Under the pieces are notes generated by a model. The model saw only the letters and a list, made by a program, of their open reading frames with translations, had not been told where the DNA came from and ran no database searches. This document shows positions 1 through 5,052 of a stretch of DNA of 5,052 bases, one piece after another. Within the stretch, counting starts at the first letter, position 1; each line of letters opens with the position of its first letter. The stretch comes from Candidatus Roizmanbacteria bacterium (GTDB lineage: Bacteria > Patescibacteriota > Microgenomatia > UBA1406 > GWC2-37-13), in the NCBI GenBank assembly GCA_026395475.1, contig JAPLYQ010000048.1:1-5052 (forward strand), written 5' to 3'. The position numbers and the translations under genes are program-made.

Positions 1-710
1 ATGTAGTTGTTCAAACTCTTATTTCTGGAGCACGGGTTGCAAAAAAGACAGATGCGCCTATATATGCAGCACTTGTAGATCACCGTGACTACAGATGGAG
101 TCCCATCGCTGTTTTTCATGGAGGTACTATTACAACTCCAATTCCGCTTTCTGCACTTTTTGCATATGACCCAACGCAAATTTATCAAAACGGCGTACCG
201 GAGATGAAAGTTTTGGAAGACAGGTCTCTTCTAAATGATTTGTTTAATGAAAACAGAATTCAGATGGATGAAATGTTGAAACGTAATCCAGACTTTTATA
301 TGACTCAAAAAACACAGAATCCCCATTCAATCCTCTTCTCTACTGATGTGCGCTCACCACGTATACGATATCCCAACCTAAGTGGTCCTAACACGATGTT
401 TAGAGTAAGAGTTCCATATGAAAAAGAAGGTGGGAATATAACAGGGATTAACCCTCAGCATTTGGAAAGTTCTTTTGCCCAAGTGCAATATCCAATAAGT
501 CACACAATTGGATCAAGCGCTGGAAAACCATTCAATGCAACAAGGAATCTTATCATTGAGACACCAAATCTAGACTTAAGTCGTGAAGTTGCAGGCAAAT
601 TGGTAAAAAAAGAATGGATGCGCCCTTGGATTGAACAAGAAGGTGGAAACATCATAGTCGCACAAGTAGCACACGCAAAGACAGAACATGCTGAAACGAT
701 GAAGATCTAA
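1..710 (+). CDS. Unidentified protein, 5'-truncated by window edge
   Basis: The frame is open from the first complete codon (3-5) to a TAA at 708-710, giving 235 visible residues. The start lies outside the window. An internal Met at 204 is not a convincing start, because the 67 residues before it (VVVQTLISGARVAKK..., then ALVDHRDYRWSPIAVFHGG) read like ordinary protein. I do not recognise the family. The visible part is soluble-looking, with no transmembrane segment. It is rich in Pro, Asn and Gly turns (e.g. RIRYPNLSGPNTMFRVRVPY), which suggests a mostly beta structure, and it ends in a charged tail (KTEHAETMKI). It converges on fmt with only 40 bp between the stop codons and no strong terminator there. 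Its real partners are probably upstream, outside the window. Confidence is high that it is coding and nil for function. Confidence 0.85.
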   Translation, partial: VVVQTLISGARVAKKTDAPIYAALVDHRDYRWSPIAVFHGGTITTPIPLSALFAYDPTQIYQNGVPEMKVLEDRSLLNDLFNENRIQMDEMLKRNPDFYMTQKTQNPHSILFSTDVRSPRIRYPNLSGPNTMFRVRVPYEKEGGNITGINPQHLESSFAQVQYPISHTIGSSAGKPFNATRNLIIETPNLDLSREVAGKLVKKEWMRPWIEQEGGNIIVAQVAHAKTEHAETMKI

Positions 711-750
711 TGGGAGAAAAACACTCAATGACGCTCTAATAACAGTTTAT

Positions 751-1698
751 TTATTGCAGATACGCCTTTTTGAACGTTTCAAAATCTACTTCTTTTTTCC
801 CTTCTAGTTGCACTTGTGTGATAGTTGGCTTCCCACCTTTAAGTTCTACTTTCGTTATCTTCAATCTTTTCTCCCCCTCTTTCAAAGGAATCATGGTCCA
901 AAGCCCTGGCCAAGGAGAAAGCGCTCTAAAAATATTAAACATTGCACTGCTCAAATTAAAGGAAGAAGGGGTTCCATATTTTGCAAAATACTCAGAAATA
1001 ATAGAAGGAAGCTCATCTTTTGTAAGCTCTTCACCACGTACCATTTTTTGAACAATAAGATAGGGAAGAAATCCTTGTTCTTTGGTCAATAGTCGTGTAA
1101 AAGTTGCTTTAGTATGGTCCTGTTCTTTTTTATGCAAAGCTCCATTCACCAATAATTGTATATTCTTTTTGAATAGCTTATAGCCTATGTCAGAGAGATT
1201 CTTTTTGAGAGTTTCTTGTGTATCGGTTGGTTGAATACTATATTCCTCTTGTTCGATAATTTGGCCATGATCCATGCGACTATCCATCTCCATGAGGCTA
1301 ACTCCAGTCTTTATGTCTCCAAGAAGGAGGGAATATACAATAGGAGCGGTGCCACGATATAAAGGAAGGAGCGATGGATGGACGTTCCAAAAGCCCCAAC
1401 GAGGAATTTTAAGGATTTTTTCAGGAAGAATTGCACCATATGCATACAAAAGAACAAGATCAACATCTTTCAACTGCGTATCTACATTATTGAGATTTTC
1501 AAAAACAGGAATGGTATTTTTTTGTGCAAAAAGCTTCACTGGAGTAGAGGTGAGGATTTGTTTTCTTCCAGCTGGCCTGTCAGGTTGGGTAAAAACGTAA
1601 ACAATCTCAACTACATCCGGAAGTTCTTCTTTTATTTTTTTCAAAACTTCAGCTGAGAAATCTGGTGCACCAAAAAATGCCAATTTAATCTTTGCCAT
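751..1698 (-). CDS. fmt: Methionyl-tRNA formyltransferase
   Basis: Fmt transfers a formyl group from 10-formyl-tetrahydrofolate to the amino group of Met on initiator tRNA, in the cytosol, for translation initiation. The 315-residue protein opens with the N-terminal formyltransferase fold (KLAFFGAPDFSAEVLKKI, residues 5-22). The loop FTQPDRPAGR (36-45) follows, equivalent to the tRNA-contacting loop of the E. coli enzyme. The catalytic triad is present as N105 and H107 in NVHPSLLPLYRG, and D143 in MDHGQI. The H-to-D spacing of 36 equals that of E. coli H110/D146. The C-terminal domain is marked by RALSPWPG (258-265). Oddities are roughly 30 extra residues between the TKEQGF segment (205-210) and the PWPG motif, and only about 50 residues after PWPG against about 80 in E. 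coli. The start is the ATG at 1696-1698; there is no Shine-Dalgarno, and a -10-like box lies 6 nt upstream. The gene follows the 730-residue gene by 29 bp. No def gene is adjacent. Confidence 0.96.
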   Translation of the reverse strand: MAKIKLAFFGAPDFSAEVLKKIKEELPDVVEIVYVFTQPDRPAGRKQILTSTPVKLFAQKNTIPVFENLNNVDTQLKDVDLVLLYAYGAILPEKILKIPRWGFWNVHPSLLPLYRGTAPIVYSLLLGDIKTGVSLMEMDSRMDHGQIIEQEEYSIQPTDTQETLKKNLSDIGYKLFKKNIQLLVNGALHKKEQDHTKATFTRLLTKEQGFLPYLIVQKMVRGEELTKDELPSIISEYFAKYGTPSSFNLSSAMFNIFRALSPWPGLWTMIPLKEGEKRLKITKVELKGGKPTITQVQLEGKKEVDFETFKKAYLQ

Positions 1699-1704
1699 GA
1701 AATG

Positions 1705-1713
1705 ATTGTATCA
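1705..1713 (-). promoter_or_regulatory. Putative extended -10 promoter of fmt (leaderless)
   Basis: Read on the minus strand the sequence is TGATACAAT: a TGn extension plus TACAAT (hexamer 1705-1710). It lies in the 29-bp gap after the 730-residue gene. The hexamer ends 6 nt before the fmt ATG, which would put the transcription start at or next to the A of the start codon. No -35 resembling TTGACA is seen at 16-18 bp spacing. AT-rich DNA yields such boxes by chance, so this is suggestive only. Confidence 0.4.
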
Positions 1714-1727
1714 AATATCATATAAAA

Positions 1728-3920
1728 CTAGGAACGAGAAGATTCTGAAGCTTGAACACGTTGAATAAGGGCTTCATTTGCACCTATAAATGCGTTTATA
1801 TCGGCTCGTTCTCCAATATGCGATTGGAGGATGAACTCTTGTTTTAAGGGATTTTCCCACATTCTTACGCCATCCTGACGGTGGCCATCTTCATCATAGT
1901 GATGGAGATTCATATCAACCATCCAATAGCGGAGCGTTCTTTCAACAACTATTCTTGAATACGGGTCTTCTGTATTTTGTAGCGTTTGTTGAAGCGCTAC
2001 TACATCATCTTGATTAAGTTCTATCACATGGAAAATGGGTTGTTCTTTCCAGATGTTTTCTGCTTGAGTAAGCAAATGAGGGAAAGAATCAGGATTTTCC
2101 TCTCTTGTATACACTGCTGGATAAGTATCTGGAATACGCACAGGTCGGGCAGAAACAATGGGGAGATAGGGAGCGGCAGCATATTGACCGTTAAGTGTAT
2201 CGAGTACCAATGTTCCTTCTTTCCTTGACACATTAACACCTGCTGTATCACGAGAAATAAGTAATTTCTTTTTATTCTCTTCTAAACCCTCATTATGGAT
2301 AATATATTCTTCCAATTGTTGTTCAGTCATACGGTGCGTCTTATTGAGAAATCGTGGGAACAGTATATTGAGTGTGGGGATTGAGTTTGCCAGTCGATCT
2401 TCAGCTTCTAAGTCATTTAATCCTACAAATGCTCGTGCAATCTCTGTCATCTGGCTGTCAGCATGCATAGTGTAGGAAGGAGGATTTTTTAATTGATGAT
2501 CATGAATAGAACAAACAATATCTTGAAATAAGCGCTCAACTGGCGCCTGAACATCTCCTTGATATTTAAATAATGTTAAAAATGCAAATGCCTGGAGGAT
2601 TCTCTTGAGTGGTCGTGGTTCAAGTGACACAGGGAGAATTTCACCTTCAAACGGTGTACGCACAAGGGTAAAATTTGGTCCGTGTTGGAACTCCTCTGGT
2701 GAAATACATAGATTTTTTAATTCTCTATGAGGAAGGCCTGCAGCAACAAGTTGCTCCATCAACTGTTCCTTATTGATTCCTGCAGCAAATGCATACGCCA
2801 TGAGTTGAAATCTTTCATAAAAGCTACCAATTTGATGGACATCTTTTTTAGTTTGATACATATGCACAACTCCACCTGGAAGGAGCTGTTCTGCAATCTG
2901 TAAAAAGTTATAAGTTGATCCAACAACCTGATCTTCATCAAAGACAGCCATATCTTTTAGTTCTTTTGGGCCACCTTTTTCTACAAATCCATCTTTTCTT
3001 TTTCCCTTTATAAGAGATGCACCGAGTGTTGGATCATTTTCGCTACAATAACTTTGAGTCATCTTCACAAAGAAATTTCGATCAAATTGAAAGCGCTCAA
3101 ACAGAGGAAATATGCCCTGTTGGCTTCCTTGATATCGATCGGTCATATTTTCAATGTCTTTCCCAAGCTGCGCATCCTCACTATACTTAATGCTTGATTG
3201 GCCTGGAAAACGCGCCTTTGCCTTCATAAACAGATCTGAATCGGCAGGAGTTTTTGAATCGTGAAGATATGCAAAAAGCATAAGGTATTTTGCGTATTCT
3301 ATCGCGATAGGAAGAGCCTCAGAAAGAGCTCCACTAAGTTCAACTTTACCCATAACCCTATCCATGATTGCTTGAGTAAAGGTGGAGTGATGAGCTGTGA
3401 GTATTTCTGCAGCATTTGGGATTCCCATTTTTTCAAAATAGGAGATATCTTTGTGAACTCGCTCAATAAACAGTTCTGGCGTTTTAACTGCCATGCGCAT
3501 AATATCTCGAAAGATGGCGTTGGCAATAATTTTTGAATGATCAGCACGATTCATTTTTTTGGGAGGATGTTCTCCCCTTAGTATTTCAGGAAGAGGGCTT
3601 GTTACCGTGATATTCTTCATTTTTTTTACCACTTCCAATTCATTCAGATGGTGGGCAAAAGTTGAGCGATCTTGCTTGTAGTAAAGGCGATAATCAGGCA
3701 TATCATGTTCACCTGTATGTTCTTCTCCAGACTTTGCAAATCCAAATGCAGTACGAACTTCATTGACAATTCTTTTTTCAGTCGGACTATATTCAGCTCT
3801 TGCGTCTTGAGATATATGTCCTTCGTTAAATAGCCCAATTTTTTTCTGAGGGGGGAAGAGAGTATTGAATAATAATAATGAAGTTCCTGAAAGTTTTGTG
3901 CGATCGATAACAGAACGCAT
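1728..3920 (-). CDS. Large unidentified protein (730 aa)
   Basis: This is an uninterrupted 730-codon frame ending in TAG, and clearly a real gene by length. I do not recognise the family. It has no signal peptide, transmembrane segment or sequence repeat that I can see, so it is probably cytosolic. The composition is mixed alpha/beta, with 26 His residues (about 3.6%), only 3 Cys and 3 Trp. Residues 125-235 look helical and carry AHHSTFTQ (H177, H178) and, about 40 residues later, FAYLHDSKTPADSD (H220-D221). This is loosely like the helix-H...HD arrangement of HD-domain phosphohydrolases, but the surrounding consensus is poor and I do not assign it. Other His/Asp clusters are SIHDHQ (472-476) and HHYDEDGH (673-680). 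The C-terminus is polar (QASESSRS). The ATG at 3918-3920 is the first start after an in-frame TAA upstream. Only a weak GAG lies 4-6 nt before it. The gene lies 65 bp after the small membrane protein gene, with its own promoter-like box in the gap, and 29 bp before fmt. Confidence 0.92.
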   Translation of the reverse strand: MRSVIDRTKLSGTSLLLFNTLFPPQKKIGLFNEGHISQDARAEYSPTEKRIVNEVRTAFGFAKSGEEHTGEHDMPDYRLYYKQDRSTFAHHLNELEVVKKMKNITVTSPLPEILRGEHPPKKMNRADHSKIIANAIFRDIMRMAVKTPELFIERVHKDISYFEKMGIPNAAEILTAHHSTFTQAIMDRVMGKVELSGALSEALPIAIEYAKYLMLFAYLHDSKTPADSDLFMKAKARFPGQSSIKYSEDAQLGKDIENMTDRYQGSQQGIFPLFERFQFDRNFFVKMTQSYCSENDPTLGASLIKGKRKDGFVEKGGPKELKDMAVFDEDQVVGSTYNFLQIAEQLLPGGVVHMYQTKKDVHQIGSFYERFQLMAYAFAAGINKEQLMEQLVAAGLPHRELKNLCISPEEFQHGPNFTLVRTPFEGEILPVSLEPRPLKRILQAFAFLTLFKYQGDVQAPVERLFQDIVCSIHDHQLKNPPSYTMHADSQMTEIARAFVGLNDLEAEDRLANSIPTLNILFPRFLNKTHRMTEQQLEEYIIHNEGLEENKKKLLISRDTAGVNVSRKEGTLVLDTLNGQYAAAPYLPIVSARPVRIPDTYPAVYTREENPDSFPHLLTQAENIWKEQPIFHVIELNQDDVVALQQTLQNTEDPYSRIVVERTLRYWMVDMNLHHYDEDGHRQDGVRMWENPLKQEFILQSHIGERADINAFIGANEALIQRVQASESSRS

Positions 3921-3925
3921 CGACT

Positions 3926-3935
3926 CGATATATCG
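3926..3935. promoter_or_regulatory. Perfect 10-bp palindrome before the 730-aa gene
   Basis: CGATATATCG is a perfect palindrome ending 5 bp upstream of the start codon, inside the predicted 5' leader and downstream of the -10 box. It could be an operator half-pair or a small RNA hairpin near the translation start. At 10 bp it may also be chance in AT-rich DNA. Confidence 0.2.
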
Positions 3936-3966
3936 TGTTTATTTTCTACTACCATAATTTGTGCTA

Positions 3967-3995
3967 ATTATAGCATTGGAACGGCCTATTTTGTA
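3967..3995 (-). promoter_or_regulatory. Putative extended -10 promoter of the 730-aa gene
   Basis: On the minus strand the sequence is TGCTATAAT, a consensus -10 (TATAAT, 3967-3972) with the TGn extension (3973-3975). A poor -35 candidate, TACAAA (3990-3995), lies 17 bp upstream and overlaps the stop region of the preceding gene. Predicted transcription begins near 3960, leaving a leader of about 40 nt before the ATG at 3920. This is the best promoter match in the window. It implies the 730-residue gene can be transcribed independently of the genes before it. Confidence 0.6.
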
Positions 3996-4486
3996 GTTAT
4001 TTCGAGACTTTTATCAATAAGGGGAAGGTACTGTTTTGCGGCAGTAATAGTTACAATCTTTGTATTTTTTGTATTATAAAATCGATAAGAAACAGTATCT
4101 GCTGTAACAACTTGAAATGCGCGAATAGTATTGTTTACGGTTATTACGAGCTCATTTTTTTCCTGAATAAACGGTTTTTTTTCACAAGAAACTGCAACTG
4201 CGAGTTGTTTCTTTGGTGTTGAAAAAAGAGCGGAATTTGAGCCTTCTTTTGTCTTTTCAATGAGATTTGGTATGAGAAAAGAAACACCACAATCCGAATG
4301 GGTGTAGGTTGAAAATCCAAGGGGGGGGAGAGTTGGGGCAACAGTTGGGGATGGAGGAAGGCTCACCAAATAGGAAATAGTTTTATTTACTTTTTCAACG
4401 CTTTGTCCATATCGAACACCAAGGATAAAAAGGAGAACGGCCACAAGAAATGCGAGGAAAATATAAGGAACGGCTTTTCTAGACAT
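3986..4486 (-). CDS. Small single-pass membrane-anchored protein, unknown function
   Basis: The protein has 166 residues from the ATG at 4484-4486. A GTG at 4499-4501 would add five residues (MYTYH), but I prefer the ATG because the likely -10 box overlaps that GTG. A basic N-terminus (MSRK) leads into one hydrophobic segment at residues 6-24 (IFLAFLVAVLLFILGV). A polar stretch follows, then a Pro/Thr-rich linker at about 43-56 (LPPSPTVAPTLPPLG). The C-terminal domain of about 110 residues is probably beta-rich and extracytoplasmic. It has two Cys (C66 and C101 counted from the ATG) that could form a disulfide. There is no SPase II lipobox. This anchor, linker and small outer domain layout is common in hypothetical cell-surface proteins; I recognise no family. 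The linker is encoded by a run of eight C. The gene lies downstream of the ABC ATPase gene across a repeat-filled 147-bp gap, so a functional link is not implied. Confidence 0.85.
   Translation of the reverse strand: MSRKAVPYIFLAFLVAVLLFILGVRYGQSVEKVNKTISYLVSLPPSPTVAPTLPPLGFSTYTHSDCGVSFLIPNLIEKTKEGSNSALFSTPKKQLAVAVSCEKKPFIQEKNELVITVNNTIRAFQVVTADTVSYRFYNTKNTKIVTITAAKQYLPLIDKSLEITTK
4321..4350 (+). other. G-run cluster (possible G-quadruplex) inside a coding region
   Basis: The + strand has G8 at 4321-4328, G4 at 4335-4338 and G4 at 4347-4350, in an otherwise AT-rich window. G8 can supply two G3 runs, so four runs are available, with loops of about 2, 6 and 8 nt. The G-rich strand is the template strand of the small membrane protein gene and encodes its Pro-rich linker (CCC codons). 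Folding is an inference. Confidence 0.4.
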
Positions 4487-4492
4487 ATGATA

Positions 4493-4498
4493 AGTATA
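4493..4498 (-). promoter_or_regulatory. Putative -10 box of the small membrane protein gene (leaderless)
   Basis: TATACT on the minus strand ends 6 nt before the ATG at 4486, the same spacing as the fmt box. No Shine-Dalgarno lies between them, and no good -35 is seen upstream, where the sequence grades into the repeat tract. If it is real, translation would start on a leaderless mRNA and the alternative GTG at 4501 would lie upstream of the transcript. Confidence 0.4.
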
Positions 4499-4518
4499 CA
4501 CTCACGGTTAATTAAAAA

Positions 4519-4650
4519 CTCTAAATCCTAAACCATAAACTCTAACCAAATCCTAAATCTTAAATAAAACAAAACTTCAAAGTCGTCTGTTTGGATTTTT
4601 GAGATTTTGTCTTATTTGTTTAAGATTTAGAGTTTAGTGTTTAGGGTTTG
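4519..4650. repeat. Degenerate telomere-like repeat tracts forming an inverted repeat
   Basis: The left tract (about 4519-4565) is a run of variable 6-8-nt units on the + strand: CTAAATC, CTAAACC, ATAAACT, CTAACCA, CTAAATC, TTAAAT. The right tract (about 4619-4650) has the same units on the minus strand, including TTTAGGGTTT on the + strand. The arms pair as an imperfect inverted repeat. 4553-4564 (CTAAATCTTAAA) is exactly complementary to 4619-4630. 4528-4545 matches 4627-4644 at 16 of 18 positions if about 11 nt of the left arm is bulged. ACAAAA at 4569-4574 pairs with TTTTGT at 4605-4610. The loop (4575-4604) is not repetitive. Downstream of the stem on the minus strand is a T5 run (4514-4518 region), so the hairpin could end ABC gene transcription, although the stem is AT-rich and bulged. 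The tract fills most of the 147-bp gap and enters the ABC coding end. Confidence 0.75.
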
Positions 4651-5052
4651 CCTTCTGTTCCCCAAAAAAAGATTTTATTACCTCCTCAATACTTGCATCT
4701 TCTACGGTAAGGTCGGAAAAGGAAAGGAGAGAGGAGATTTGTTTTATTTTTTCCGGAAGTTCTGCTCGTTTAACTGAAAATATAAGTTGAGGGTATGTAA
4801 ATGAAATAAGGCTTCCTATCGCTTTTATTTTTGCTTCAGATATGTTTTCTTCCAGAGTTATTTTTATCCGTTTTTCTGTTGAGTATTGTTCAATAATATT
4901 TTTAAGGGAACCATCATATACAATTTCTCCTTTATGGATAATGATAAGGCGTTTTGTAAGTTTTTTTACGTCTTCTAGATAGTGACTGGTAATGATAACG
5001 GTTGCCTTACAACTTTGTTGATATTCTTTGATAAACATTCGGATTGCTTCTT
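4634..5052 (-). CDS. ABC transporter ATP-binding protein (COG4586-like), C-terminal part
   Basis: The frame enters from the right edge and stops at TAA (4634-4636), leaving about 138 visible residues. These are the C-terminal part of an ATPase that powers an ABC-2 type exporter at the membrane. The visible text starts EAIRMFIKEYQQ, the helix after the Walker B/D-loop, which is itself outside the window. ATVIITSHYLEDV follows, containing the H-loop His (codon 4982-4984), then the final beta-strands RLIIIHKGEIVYDGSL. An accessory C-terminal domain ends in DLTVEDASIEEVIKSFF. That ending, and the TSHY...D pattern, are typical of the uncharacterised-export ATPases of COG4586, whose partners are two ABC-2 permeases; none is in the window. 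Walker A and the signature motif cannot be checked. The last residues (NPKH) are encoded by the telomere-like repeat. The Met at 5036-5038 is internal, not the start. Confidence 0.93.
   Translation of the reverse strand, partial: EAIRMFIKEYQQSCKATVIITSHYLEDVKKLTKRLIIIHKGEIVYDGSLKNIIEQYSTEKRIKITLEENISEAKIKAIGSLISFTYPQLIFSVKRAELPEKIKQISSLLSFSDLTVEDASIEEVIKSFFGEQKANPKH

Noticed and set aside
711..750. Terminator between the convergent genes
   Set aside because: The only pairing I find is about 5 bp of AATAA/TTATT running into the fmt stop, too weak to call.
770..1656. Open + strand frames of about 90-108 codons opposite fmt
   Set aside because: They are antisense shadows of a confidently identified gene, with no family resemblance and no promoter support.
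3644..3955. 103-codon minus-strand frame starting close to the TATAAT promoter
   Set aside because: It lies in another frame inside the 730-residue gene. Its translation is low-complexity (ELHYYYSILSS..., KKLGYLTKDIYLK) with no protein-like pattern, while the overlapping long frame is clearly coding.
4487..4501. GTG at 4499-4501 as start of the small membrane protein
   Set aside because: It overlaps the likely -10 box, adds a non-typical MYTYH before the basic N-terminus, and has no Shine-Dalgarno. The ATG five codons later fits the promoter spacing. It remains possible.
4519..4650. CRISPR array or true telomere
   Set aside because: The units are too short (6-8 nt), degenerate and contiguous, with no spacers. 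The tracts are internal and in opposite orientation, so they cannot be a chromosome end. The likeness to plant TTTAGGG is treated as coincidental.
751..5052. Reassigned TGA codon, as in some CPR lineages
   Set aside because: All frames are intact under the standard code and Trp is read from TGG. No stop happens to be TGA, but five genes are too few to mean anything.
3986..5052. ABC ATPase plus the small membrane protein as one transporter
   Set aside because: ABC-2 permeases have about six membrane segments. This protein has one, and a repeat-filled gap and its own promoter-like box separate the two genes.

Overview
The window is an AT-rich bacterial stretch with five protein genes and no RNA genes. 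Two genes run off the edges. Layout: an unidentified CDS on the + strand (5' end outside the window, stop at 708-710) converges on four co-directional minus-strand genes. In transcription order these are an ABC transporter ATPase (N-terminus beyond the right edge), a small membrane-anchored protein, a 730-residue protein of unknown function, and fmt (methionyl-tRNA formyltransferase).

Only Fmt and the ABC ATPase can be named with confidence. Fmt keeps all three catalytic residues, but its C-terminal half departs from the classical form. The visible ABC fragment has the H-loop and the distinctive C-terminal ending of the COG4586-type (ABC-2 exporter) ATPases. The other three proteins match no family I recognise. 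No gene depends on a reassigned codon: TGG encodes Trp in Fmt, and all five stops are TAA or TAG.

The organism is probably a Patescibacteria/CPR member, perhaps of the Microgenomates group. This is an inference from low GC, the atypical Fmt, the share of unrecognised proteins, the absence of clear Shine-Dalgarno sites and the degenerate TTTAGGG/TTTAGAG-like intergenic repeats. No taxonomic marker in the window settles it.

The minus-strand genes do not look like one tight operon. The gaps are 147, 65 and 29 bp, and each holds a plausible -10 element. In two cases (fmt and the small membrane protein) the -10 hexamer ends exactly 6 nt before the ATG, with no Shine-Dalgarno between, which suggests leaderless mRNAs. 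The 730-residue gene instead has an extended -10 (TGCTATAAT) and a leader of about 40 nt.

The most unusual DNA is at about 4519-4650. Two tracts of degenerate telomere-like units face each other and form an imperfect inverted repeat with a perfect 12-bp core. The right-hand tract runs into the coding end of the ABC ATPase and supplies its last residues and stop codon. I see no CRISPR array, insertion sequence, tRNA or rRNA, and no clearly recognisable new system. The best candidates for novelty are the repeat and the 730-residue protein.
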